Below the pieces are notes generated by a model. The model did no database searches, was not told the DNA's origin, and saw only the letters and a list, made by a program, of their open reading frames with translations. Below are positions 1-6,534 of a DNA stretch of 12,046 nucleotides, piece by piece; the first letter of the stretch is position 1, and every line of letters starts with the position of its first letter. This stretch comes from Parvularculaceae bacterium (GTDB lineage Bacteria > Pseudomonadota > Alphaproteobacteria > Caulobacterales > Parvularculaceae), in contig JACADX010000164.1 of NCBI GenBank assembly GCA_013389125.1, positions 1 through 12,046 on the forward strand, in the 5' to 3' direction. A program made the translations under genes and the position numbers.

Positions 1-1749
1 ATCATCGCCGACCGCTCCGTAAATGCGTCCAAGGAGACGCTTCGATGTCGCATTTTCCTGCGCGCGTTCGAGCATCCGGTCGAGCGCCGCCGGCCCCGCT
101 TTAAGGGCGGCTTGCGCATAGTGAATGGCGGCCGCTTCGTCGGCGAAAACGGCTTCCGGCGCGAGCAAGGAAAAGCTCGCCACGGCGGCGTGGGCGGCGC
201 CGGATTCTGATTCGAGAATCGCCATCGCAAGGCGCGCCTCGCGATTGTCAGGGTTAACGGCGAGAAACTCCCGCAAGAGGCCGATCGCCGCCGCCCGGTT
301 GCCGCGATCGACGAAGAGCCGCGCCCGCGCGCCGAGCGGCGCGAAGAAGGCCGGCGCCGCCGTCGAGGCCCGCGCGAACGCATCATCGGCGCGATCGAAA
401 TCGCCGATGCGGCGCAACGCTTCTCCGGCAAGCGTGATTGTTAGCGCGCCGCCATCGTCGTTAAGGGCGGCGAGCGCCGCTTTGCGCATCAGGCGGGCGT
501 CGTTTTCGTTCATCGCCTTTGCGAGCGTCGCCATCATGCGTGCGCTCGCGCCGGGTTCTCTGACGAGGTCGGGGAGATTCCGGTCATCGCCGAGAAGCGC
601 CGCGGCGACGCCCGACGCAAGATCATCGTCAAGGGCGGCGAAGCGCGCATAGGCGTCGTCAATTACCGTCGAAGAAACGCTGTCGCCGAAGCGCCGCGCC
701 GCCGCGAGCGCCGGCCTTCGCGTCGCAAGCTTTTCGAGAAGCGCGACCGCCTCGTCCTTCCGGCCGAGATCGCGGGCGATCGCCGCGGCAAGATCGAGCG
801 CCATCCAGTTGTCCGGCGCCGCCGACAGAACGCCGCTCACAAGGGAATGAGCCTGCGCCTTGTCGCCGCCGATCCATTTTGCAAGCGCGGCGAGAAGCCG
901 GTCGTTCGCATCCGGCGACCCGTCGAGGCGTCCCGCGTCAACATAGCGAACGGCGGCTTCCGCTTCGCCGGCCTTAAGGCTGATCATCGCGGCGAGGCGA
1001 AAATCATTCTCGCGTTTTCCGGCGCCGCCTTTCGCGGCTTTCGTGCGCGCGGCAAGGCGCATTGTCGCGGATTGAATGTCCCCGGCGCGAATCGCCTTTT
1101 CGATCGTAACCGCTTCGAGCGATCCTCGGTCGGCCCCGGCCTCGTTCGCCCGGCGCGCGGCGGCTTCCGCCGTTTCGAGTTCATTCGCATCAAGCGCGAG
1201 GCGCGCCCGGAAAAGCCAAGCGTCCGCGGTCAATTCGACGGGCCCGCGGAGCGCGCGGGCTAGATCCTCGGCGGCGGCGAACGGCTCGCCGGTCAACGCA
1301 TAGGCGGCGCGCGCCCGCGCGTAGGCGAGATAGGGATTTTCAAACACCGAGCCTTTTCCGCCGGATTGAAGCGCCTCTTCATACCGGCCCTGACGCAGCG
1401 CCGCTTCGGTTCTGTAAAGCGCCGCGCCGACCGCGTCGTCCTTGAATAGACCCCGTTCGGATATTTCGGTCAGCAATTCATCGTAAAGTCCGGCGGCGAT
1501 CAAAGCCCGCGCATAGTCGACGCCGAGCGCCGTGTCGCGGGTCGCGCGCCAGCGCGCGCCGATGGCGCGGGCCTCGCTCGCGCTCGGCGCCGCAAATGCC
1601 GGCGCCGCTGCCGGCGCCCTGCCGGCGTCAGTCAGAAAGACGAATGAAATCGCCGCGCCGAAAGCGGCGGCGACGCTCAAGCCCGCAAAAAGGCGGCGCA
1701 TGTCTTTCTGTTTCCTGCCTGGTCCGGATATGCCGTCCGCCGGCGCCAT
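1..1749 (-). CDS. Membrane-anchored TPR-repeat protein (C-terminus cut by window edge)
   Basis: The frame is open for 583 codons without a stop and runs off the left edge, so the C-terminus is missing. Residues about 1-18 are basic (GRKQKDMRR), followed by one hydrophobic segment at about 19-39 and then an Ala/Pro-rich linker. This suggests a signal anchor with the bulk outside the cytoplasmic membrane. The rest is a long Ala-, Leu-, Asp- and Glu-rich helical array with TPR-like spacing, for example ADDAFARASTAAP and NREARLAMAILESESGAA. It begins 2 bp after the stop of the phosphoglycosyl transferase gene, which suggests translational coupling and a role as scaffold or assembly factor in exopolysaccharide export; that role is inferred from context only. 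An in-frame ATG at 1701 has a better ribosome site (AGGA, 11 nt upstream) and still keeps the membrane segment, so the start is uncertain. No enzymatic motif is visible. Confidence 0.8.
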   Translation of the reverse strand, partial: MAPADGISGPGRKQKDMRRLFAGLSVAAAFGAAISFVFLTDAGRAPAAAPAFAAPSASEARAIGARWRATRDTALGVDYARALIAAGLYDELLTEISERGLFKDDAVGAALYRTEAALRQGRYEEALQSGGKGSVFENPYLAYARARAAYALTGEPFAAAEDLARALRGPVELTADAWLFRARLALDANELETAEAAARRANEAGADRGSLEAVTIEKAIRAGDIQSATMRLAARTKAAKGGAGKRENDFRLAAMISLKAGEAEAAVRYVDAGRLDGSPDANDRLLAALAKWIGGDKAQAHSLVSGVLSAAPDNWMALDLAAAIARDLGRKDEAVALLEKLATRRPALAAARRFGDSVSSTVIDDAYARFAALDDDLASGVAAALLGDDRNLPDLVREPGASARMMATLAKAMNENDARLMRKAALAALNDDGGALTITLAGEALRRIGDFDRADDAFARASTAAPAFFAPLGARARLFVDRGNRAAAIGLLREFLAVNPDNREARLAMAILESESGAAHAAVASFSLLAPEAVFADEAAAIHYAQAALKAGPAALDRMLERAQENATSKRLLGRIYGAVGDD

Positions 1750-1751
1750 CG

Positions 1752-2582
1752 TCAGCGGCTGCCGATCCCGAGGATCGCGACTCGAACGGTCATCAGCACG
1801 ATCAAGAGGTCGAGGATCGGCGAAAAGTGCTTGATGTAGAAAAGGTCGTAGGCGAGCTTGTCTCTCGCGCCCTCGACCGACGCCGTATATTCGTGGCGGA
1901 CCTGCGCCCAGCCGGTAATGCCGGGCTTCACGATATGGCGCTCGTGATAGTGGGGGATTTCCTTTTCGAGCATCCGCACGAACTCCGGACGCTCCGGCCG
2001 CGGACCGACGAAACTCATCTCGCCCTTTATGATGTTGATCGCCTGCGGGATCTCATCGATCCGCGTGCGACGGATGAAGCGTCCGACCCTGGTGATGCGG
2101 TCATCGTTGGCGGCGGCCCAGCGCGCTCCGCCCCGTTCGGCGTCCTCGCGCATCGACCGGAATTTGAAAATCTCGAACTCGCGGCCGTCAAGGCCGACGC
2201 GGCGCTGGCGGTAGAGGACGGGCCCTTTCGAATCGAGCTTGATCGCAATCGCTGTCGCAATGAGGAGCGGCGAGAGGAAGACAATCAATGCGAGAGCAGT
2301 GAGGATGTCAAACAGGCGCTTGAAGAATCGGAGCGAGCCTGGCGACCTCGTCGCCGCGCCTTTCACAAGGTCTTCCGACCGAAGCGAAGCGACGTCGACG
2401 CGGCCTGACGCGGATTCGTCAGATCGAAGATCATCTCCGATCGCATTCCGGATGACGCCGTCGCCGACGCGGCGAACGATTTGCGGGGCAAGCGAGCCCG
2501 CGAAAACTGCCGCGGCGCCTGCAGCAATCAGCGCTGCCTGGACTTCCACCGACCCCATTCCCCCAACAAACCAATCCGACAC
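1752..2582 (-). CDS. Polyprenyl-phosphate sugar-1-phosphate transferase (bacterial sugar transferase family)
   Basis: The enzyme class transfers a sugar-1-phosphate from a nucleotide sugar to undecaprenyl phosphate, starting repeat-unit assembly at the inner face of the cytoplasmic membrane. The catalytic domain fills residues about 85-276. It has a membrane hairpin at 90-114, KGPVLYRQRRVG (119-130), KFRSM (140-144), the catalytic Asp-Glu pair in IDEIPQ (175-180), VGPRPERPEF (192-201) and KPGITGWAQV (219-228). A separate hydrophobic helix lies at about 13-31, followed by a linker of some 55 residues. At 276 residues it is longer than minimal PglC-type enzymes and lacks the extra N-terminal fold of WcaJ-type proteins. 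The sugar substrate cannot be read from the sequence. The start shown is a GTG; an ATG at 2558 (residue 9) is an alternative, and the TATAGA at 2592-2587 would suit it better as a -10 element. Confidence 0.93.
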   Translation of the reverse strand: MSDWFVGGMGSVEVQAALIAAGAAAVFAGSLAPQIVRRVGDGVIRNAIGDDLRSDESASGRVDVASLRSEDLVKGAATRSPGSLRFFKRLFDILTALALIVFLSPLLIATAIAIKLDSKGPVLYRQRRVGLDGREFEIFKFRSMREDAERGGARWAAANDDRITRVGRFIRRTRIDEIPQAINIIKGEMSFVGPRPERPEFVRMLEKEIPHYHERHIVKPGITGWAQVRHEYTASVEGARDKLAYDLFYIKHFSPILDLLIVLMTVRVAILGIGSR

Positions 2583-2676
2583 AATCTATACCGCAATGCA
2601 ACAACGCCGGACACCTGTGTGTGCCGTCCTGGCACAAACCGGCGGTTGCATTGCGAAAAGAGTGCCTAACGAATTC

Positions 2677-2715
2677 TTAACGGACCGGCAACCGGCAAAT
2701 TGCGACGACCGTTAA
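2677..2715. repeat. Inverted repeat TTAACGG/CCGTTAA enclosing a tandem ACCGGCA pair
   Basis: TTAACGG (2677-2683) and CCGTTAA (2709-2715) are perfect 7-bp inverted arms. Directly inside the left arm, ACCGGCA occurs twice in tandem (2684-2690 and 2691-2697). The cluster lies in the non-coding stretch 95-130 bp upstream of the phosphoglycosyl transferase start, where control sequences for that gene are expected. Regulator binding is inference; no known operator was recognised. Confidence 0.35.
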
Positions 2716-2780
2716 AATAATTCGGGAGTTTTGCTGGACCTCTACCGGCGATTGTGACGCCGAACAGGCGGTCGCAATTT
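2697..2780. repeat. Perfect 10-bp inverted repeat AAATTGCGAC/GTCGCAATTT with a 64-bp spacer
   Basis: AAATTGCGAC (2697-2706) and its exact reverse complement GTCGCAATTT (2771-2780) flank a 64-bp AT-richer spacer. The left arm overlaps the tandem ACCGGCA cluster; the right arm ends 4 bp short of the stop of the small membrane-protein ORF. The arms could be two operator half-sites for a looping regulator, or chance. The spacer is too long for an ordinary terminator and no T-run follows on either strand. Confidence 0.35.
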
Positions 2781-2784
2781 TCTC

Positions 2785-2931
2785 CTAAGAGGCGAAAATC
2801 GAAACCAGCCGCGCGATCGCGACCCAAAGGCCGGCGGAAATGGCGATCCACAACGACCAGCATAGAGGAAGCGGCAATGGCGGCGCTTCGCGACCGCGAA
2901 ACTCGTAAACCGCTTCTGCTTCCTGAGCCAT
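2785..2931 (-). CDS. Small single-pass membrane protein, 48 residues, function unknown
   Basis: A short ORF in the divergent spacer. The ATG at 2931 has a GGAG ribosome site 8 nt upstream, and the stop is TAG at 2787-2785. The product has a polar, acidic N-terminus (MAQEAEAVYEFRGREAPPLP), then one hydrophobic, Trp-rich helix at about residues 23-46 (LCWSLWIAISAGLWVAIARL), ending at Ser48. This amphipathic layout is unlike the Arg/Ser-rich translations of the other frames here, which argues for a real gene. It lies 202 bp upstream of the phosphoglycosyl transferase on the same strand and could share its transcript. Topology is probably N-in/C-out or the reverse; no family was recognised. A longer reading from 3012 exists, but its extra residues are poor in protein character and have no better ribosome site. 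Confidence 0.55.
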   Translation of the reverse strand: MAQEAEAVYEFRGREAPPLPLPLCWSLWIAISAGLWVAIARLVSIFAS

Positions 2932-3008
2932 CCAGCCTGCTCCGCCGCGACGCGCCGTCGCGCACGATAAGACGCCAGTGACCCCCAAAAATTCCCTAAT
3001 CCGTACTG

Positions 3009-3040
3009 ACAAACTTGAAAGTTTGTTCCAATTCGAATTG
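3009..3040. promoter_or_regulatory. Two adjacent perfect palindromes upstream of the glycosyltransferase-deacetylase gene
   Basis: ACAAACTTGAAAGTTTGT (3009-3026) is a palindrome of two 8-bp arms around a GA centre. Two bases later CAATTCGAATTG (3029-3040) is a perfect 12-bp palindrome. Both are AT-rich islands in a GC-rich genome, 59-90 bp upstream of the ATG at 3099. A -35-like TTGAAA (3015-3020) lies inside the first palindrome; a poor -10 candidate (TTGTAG, 3038-3043) lies 17 bp further. The layout fits an operator for a dimeric regulator overlapping a promoter. The regulator is not identifiable from sequence, and the promoter call is weak. Confidence 0.5.
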
Positions 3041-3098
3041 TAGCGTCTGCGCTGAGTCGCGCAAATCCCCTTAACAACCTGCCGCCTAACGTTCCGCG

Positions 3099-5255
3099 AT
3101 GAAACTACTCACGGTTACGACGCTTTACCCCAACGCCGCCGCGCCGGAGCACGGCGTATTTGTCGAAAACCGCCTCGCCGCCTGGCGACGCCATTCGGGC
3201 GGTGAGGCGCGCGTCATCGCGCCCGTCCCGTGGTTTCCGTCGACAGCGCCGATCTTCGGCGTCTACGCCCGATATGCTGCGGCGCCGAAGAGCGAGACCC
3301 GGCGCAGCGTCGACATAAGCCATCCGCGCTATTTCTTGCCGCCGCGAGTTGGGATGGATTACGCGCCGGCGGCGCTGGCGCGGGTCATGGAGCGGGAAGC
3401 GCGAGCCGTTCTCGCCGGCGGCTACGACTTCGATCTCATCGACGCGCATTACCTTTACCCGGACGGCGTTGCGGCCGTCCGCGTCGCAAAGCGGCTCGGC
3501 AAGCCGGTCGTTCTCACCGCGCGCGGCAGCGACGTGACGCTATTCCCGGAATTTCCGCGTCAGCGCGCGCTGATCCTTGACGCGGTCCGTCGCGCCGATG
3601 CGGTCATCGCCGTCGCAGCAGCGCTCAAGAACAGACTGGTTGAACTCGGCGCGCCGGCGGAAAAAATCGCCGTTCTTGGAAACGGCGTCGATCTTACGCT
3701 GTTTCGTCCGCTTGACCGGGACGAAATCCGCGGCCGCATGGGCCTTTCCGGCGACGTCATCGCCTCGGTCGGAGGCCTCATCGAGCGCAAGGGCCACGAC
3801 ATCGCCATTCGCACACTCGGATCGCTGCCGGACGCGACCCTGCTGATCGCGGGAGAAGGACCTGAGGAACCGGCGCTCAAGGCGCTCGCCGGGCGCTTGG
3901 GCGTCGGCGGGCGCGTCCGGTTTCTAGGACAGGTCGCTCATGAAGCGCTTGCCGAGATCTATAACGCCGCCGACGCGCTTGTCCTTGCGTCGACGCGCGA
4001 GGGATGGCCAAACGTTCTTCTTGAGTCGATGGCCTGCGGCGCGCCCGCTGTCGCCGCCGATGTCGGCGGATGCGCGGAGGTCGTGACGTCGCCGGCCGCC
4101 GGACGGATCGTCAGGGAGCGGACAAGCGAGGCGTTCGCTGCAGCGCTCCGCGAAGTCCTTTCGGCGCCGACGAGAGCGGCGACGCGCGCGCACGCGGCGT
4201 CGCATTCCTGGGACGAGACGTCGCGCGGCCTGTCAGTGCTGTACGAAGACGTCGTCGCGCGGGCGGCGGCCGGGCGCGCCGTTCGCTTTCGGCCCATCGA
4301 AATCGGCAAGTTGCGGAAGGCCAAACTGATCTTCACGGTCGATACGGAAGAGCAGTTCGACTGGAGCGGGTTCTCGCCTGACGGGCACAAGGTGTGCGAT
4401 CCGAAGGACGTCGATCGCCTTCAAAAGGTTTGCGAAGCGTTCGGCGTCAAGCCGCTCTACTTCATCACCTTCCCGCTTCTCACGGACGCAAGGAGCGCCG
4501 GGTATTTCCGGATGCTCGCCGAAGAGGGCCGCGCCGATCTCGGCATGCATCTTCACCAGTGGAACACGCCGCCGATCGGCGGTTACGCCGGCGAATATTA
4601 TTCATGGCAGGCGAACCTGCCTCCAAGGGTCCAGGCCGCAAAACTTCGCGCGCTCGCCGAGGCGTTCGAGAGCGCCTTCGGATATCGGCCGGTCGCGCAC
4701 CGGGCGGGGCGTTACGGCGTCTCCGCGCAAGCCTATCGCGCGCTCGCCGATATCGGCGTCACATTCGATTTCAGCCCTTCGGTTTCCTTCGATTTCTCGG
4801 CGGGCGGCGGTCCTGACTTCTCAGCGATGGCGAATGATCCCTTTGTCGCCGAAACGGATCAGGGCGCTGTGCAGGTGACGCCGGTCTGCGGCGCCTTTGC
4901 GCTCCGCGGCGGCAGCGTTTTTCTGAAGCAGCGCGGCGCGCCGGGCCTCATCGAAGGGCGCCGCCGACACGCGCGCCGTCTCACCGCGCCGTTCCGTCTT
5001 TCCTGCGAGCAGGCGCGACTTCATGAACTCGTCGCGCTGACGAAGAGCCTTGTTCGCGCGGGAACGCCGATTCTGACGTTCTCTCTCCATTCGACGACGA
5101 TGACGGCGGGCGCCAACAGCTACTCTCCCGACGAGGCGTCGGTTTCGGCGCATCTTGATCTGACGCGCCGCTATCTTGAATTCTTTACGAAAGATTACGG
5201 CGGCGAAGCGGTCGATCTTGACGGTCTTGGCGCGCTCTACCGCGGCGCGCGTTAA
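3099..5255 (+). CDS. GT4 glycosyltransferase fused to a WalW-like polysaccharide deacetylase
   Basis: This is a two-domain protein of 718 residues. Residues 1 to about 390 are a GT-B fold, family GT4 glycosyltransferase resembling TuaC-type enzymes: the N-terminal LYPNAAAPEHGVFVENR, the donor-side VGGLIERKG (224-232), and the EX7E signature EGWPNVLLE (Glu301, Glu309). Residues about 409-700 are a CE4-like deacetylase of the WalW type: TVDTEEQFDW with Asp415, GMHLHQWN with His484 and His486, HRAGRYG (534-540) and FSLHSTTM with His664. The seam falls near residue 400. There is no signal peptide or membrane segment, so both domains should act in the cytoplasm on nucleotide- or lipid-linked precursors, unlike secreted peptidoglycan or chitin deacetylases. 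A plausible job is adding a sugar and de-N-acetylating it. The gene is divergent from the phosphoglycosyl transferase, placing it in the same polysaccharide pathway. No strong ribosome site precedes the ATG. Confidence 0.9.
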   Translation: MKLLTVTTLYPNAAAPEHGVFVENRLAAWRRHSGGEARVIAPVPWFPSTAPIFGVYARYAAAPKSETRRSVDISHPRYFLPPRVGMDYAPAALARVMEREARAVLAGGYDFDLIDAHYLYPDGVAAVRVAKRLGKPVVLTARGSDVTLFPEFPRQRALILDAVRRADAVIAVAAALKNRLVELGAPAEKIAVLGNGVDLTLFRPLDRDEIRGRMGLSGDVIASVGGLIERKGHDIAIRTLGSLPDATLLIAGEGPEEPALKALAGRLGVGGRVRFLGQVAHEALAEIYNAADALVLASTREGWPNVLLESMACGAPAVAADVGGCAEVVTSPAAGRIVRERTSEAFAAALREVLSAPTRAATRAHAASHSWDETSRGLSVLYEDVVARAAAGRAVRFRPIEIGKLRKAKLIFTVDTEEQFDWSGFSPDGHKVCDPKDVDRLQKVCEAFGVKPLYFITFPLLTDARSAGYFRMLAEEGRADLGMHLHQWNTPPIGGYAGEYYSWQANLPPRVQAAKLRALAEAFESAFGYRPVAHRAGRYGVSAQAYRALADIGVTFDFSPSVSFDFSAGGGPDFSAMANDPFVAETDQGAVQVTPVCGAFALRGGSVFLKQRGAPGLIEGRRRHARRLTAPFRLSCEQARLHELVALTKSLVRAGTPILTFSLHSTTMTAGANSYSPDEASVSAHLDLTRRYLEFFTKDYGGEAVDLDGLGALYRGAR

Positions 5256-5295
5256 CCTTAACCCGCCATTAAGCGCGCGCGCGCAATTCTATCAT
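5252..5295 (+). promoter_or_regulatory. CtrA-type TTAA-N7-TTAA site and -10 element for fliO-fliP
   Basis: TTAA at 5258-5261 and TTAA at 5269-5272 are separated by exactly 7 bp, matching the full CtrA recognition pattern. A third TTAA at 5252-5255 contains the stop codon of the upstream gene. TATCAT at 5290-5295 matches the -10 consensus in 5 of 6 positions and lies 17 bp after the second TTAA, so the box would cover the -35 region. That is the known layout of CtrA-activated class II flagellar promoters in Caulobacter. The predicted start near 5302 leaves a leader of about 24 nt containing the fliO ribosome site. The spacer carries a 12-nt GC alternation (5273-5284). CtrA itself is not in the window. 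Confidence 0.7.
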
Positions 5296-5325
5296 CGCCG
5301 AAGCACCTTCAGCGAGGGCCGTTCC

Positions 5326-5733
5326 ATGGAGCTCATCGACATTGCGCGCATCCTCTTCGCGTTGATCGCCGTCATCGGCATGATCGGCCTTGCGGCGGCG
5401 GCGGCGCGAAAGCTCGGGCTCGGAACCGGCGCGATCTCCTTCGTGAAGGCGCGCCGGCTCGCGCTCGTCGAAACGCTGAGCCTTGATCCGAAGCGCCGCG
5501 CCGCGATCATCGCCTGCGACGGGCGAGAACACCTCGTCATTCTCGACCCGGCGCGCGTCACGGTCGTCGAGCGCGGGATTCCCGGCCGCGAAACGGCGCC
5601 GGCGGCGGATCCGTTTGAAGCGATCGCCGCGGCGCCCGTGCGGCGCATCCAGCTCGCGCCGCCGGTCGTCAGCCTTTTCAGCCGCGCGCCGATCGATCAG
5701 GCGGGGAAGCTTCGCGCCGCCGGCCTATTATGA
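5326..5733 (+). CDS. fliO: Flagellar biosynthesis protein FliO
   Basis: FliO is a small membrane protein that helps assemble the FliP/FliQ/FliR export gate of the flagellar type III apparatus. The product has 135 residues. A single membrane helix lies at about 5-26 (DIARILFALIAVIGMIGLAA), followed by a cytoplasmic domain. The domain carries the usual FliO core, VETLSLDPKRRAAIIACDG then REHLVILDP at about 48-75, and a variable Pro/Ala-rich tail. The ATG at 5326 is chosen over in-frame codons from 5176 because GAGGG lies 7 nt upstream and the helix then sits at the N-terminus. The earlier codons lie inside the preceding gene and the CtrA-type promoter. The stop overlaps the fliP start by ATGA. 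Confidence 0.88.
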   Translation: MELIDIARILFALIAVIGMIGLAAAAARKLGLGTGAISFVKARRLALVETLSLDPKRRAAIIACDGREHLVILDPARVTVVERGIPGRETAPAADPFEAIAAAPVRRIQLAPPVVSLFSRAPIDQAGKLRAAGLL

Positions 5734-6467
5734 TGTCATCGGGGCGTCTTGTTGCGCTACTGGCGGTCGTCGCAGCGCTTTTCGCGCCGGCGCCGGCGCT
5801 TGCGCAGACCTTGACGCTCGACATGGGCGAGGGCCCCGGCCTTTCGGGGCGCATCGTGCAGCTCGTCATGCTGTTGACGGTGCTGTCGCTTGCGCCGTCG
5901 ATCCTCATCATGATGACGTCGTTCATCCGGATCGTCGTCGTGCTGTCGCTCCTGCGAACCGCGATCGGCGTGCAGCAAAGCCCGCCCAATCCCGTCATCA
6001 TGTCGCTCGCGCTTTTTTTGACCGCCTTCGTCATGGCGCCGACCTTCACGCAAGCCTGGAACGCCGGCGTCGCGCCGATGATGAAGGAGGAAATGCCGGT
6101 CGAAGAGGCGCTGCCCGCCGCCATCGCGCCGATGAAGGAATTCATGCTGACGCAGACGCGCGAAAAGGATCTCGCGCTCTTCTTCGACCTTGCGAACGTC
6201 AAGCCCGAAACGCCGGAGACGGCTCCGCTTCACATCGTGACGCCGGCCTTCATGATCTCCGAGCTTCGACGCGCCTTCGAGATCGGCTTCATGATCTTCA
6301 TCCCCTTCCTCATCATCGACATGGTGATCTCGTCGATCCTCATGGCGATGGGCATGCTGATGCTGCCGCCGATCGTCATCTCGCTGCCGTTCAAGCTGAT
6401 CTTCTTCGTGCTGATCGACGGCTGGCGCCTCGTCGCCGGAAGCCTCGTCAAGAGCTTCGGGGCGTAG
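5730..6467 (+). CDS. fliP: Flagellar type III export gate protein FliP
   Basis: FliP forms, with FliQ and FliR, the membrane export gate through which flagellar rod, hook and filament subunits pass. The product has 245 residues, the usual length. It starts with a cleavable signal peptide (hydrophobic 6-19, APALA then Gln26), typical of FliP. Family hallmarks are the segment LSLAPSILIMMTSFIRIVVV (52-71), then LRTAIGVQQSPPNPVI (75-90), a periplasmic loop with FMLTQTREKDLALFFDLA, TPAFMISELRRAFEIGFMIF (171-190), and MLMLPPIVISLPFKLIFFVL (209-228). Hydrophobic segments lie at about 44-65, 87-106, 184-208 and 212-235. It overlaps fliO by 4 bp, so the two are coupled. Neither fliQ nor fliR follows, so those genes must be elsewhere. 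Confidence 0.96.
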   Translation: MMSSGRLVALLAVVAALFAPAPALAQTLTLDMGEGPGLSGRIVQLVMLLTVLSLAPSILIMMTSFIRIVVVLSLLRTAIGVQQSPPNPVIMSLALFLTAFVMAPTFTQAWNAGVAPMMKEEMPVEEALPAAIAPMKEFMLTQTREKDLALFFDLANVKPETPETAPLHIVTPAFMISELRRAFEIGFMIFIPFLIIDMVISSILMAMGMLMLPPIVISLPFKLIFFVLIDGWRLVAGSLVKSFGA

Positions 6468-6485
6468 GGCGGGGTCAGTCCCGCC
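6468..6485 (+). terminator. Possible hairpin directly after fliP
   Basis: GGCGGG (6468-6473) and CCCGCC (6480-6485) form a perfect 6-bp stem with a 6-nt loop immediately after the fliP stop. It lies in the 67-bp gap between two convergent genes, where a terminator is expected. No T-run follows, so it is not a canonical intrinsic terminator. It may only protect the transcript end. Confidence 0.3.
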
Positions 6486-6534
6486 GACCGGCCATGGCGG
6501 CGAATCCCGCATCGGCCGCGCGGACGTCGGCGGG

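Noticed and set aside
101..470. Repeated TTAAGGGCGG at 101-110 and 461-470
   Set aside because: Both copies encode the same Ala-Ala-Leu helix turn of the TPR array on the minus strand, so codon use explains them.
125..1263. Plus-strand open frames at 125-652 and 847-1263
   Set aside because: They lie opposite a continuous 583-codon minus-strand frame with TPR-like helices and have Ala/Arg/Ser-biased translations.
1596..2408. Plus-strand open frame of 270 codons opposite the phosphoglycosyl transferase and TPR genes
   Set aside because: The minus strand has clear sugar-transferase motifs across this range; the plus-strand translation is low in hydrophobic structure and Arg-rich.
2778..2798. 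Imperfect hairpin TTTTC...GAAAA around the stop of the small membrane-protein ORF
   Set aside because: The stem has a mismatch and no T-run follows on either strand, so it does not support a terminator call.
3021..3040. Possible alphaproteobacterial LexA box (GTTC-N7-GTTC) near GTTCCAATTCGAATTG
   Set aside because: The second GTTC half-site is missing; the sequence is better described as the CAATTCGAATTG palindrome.
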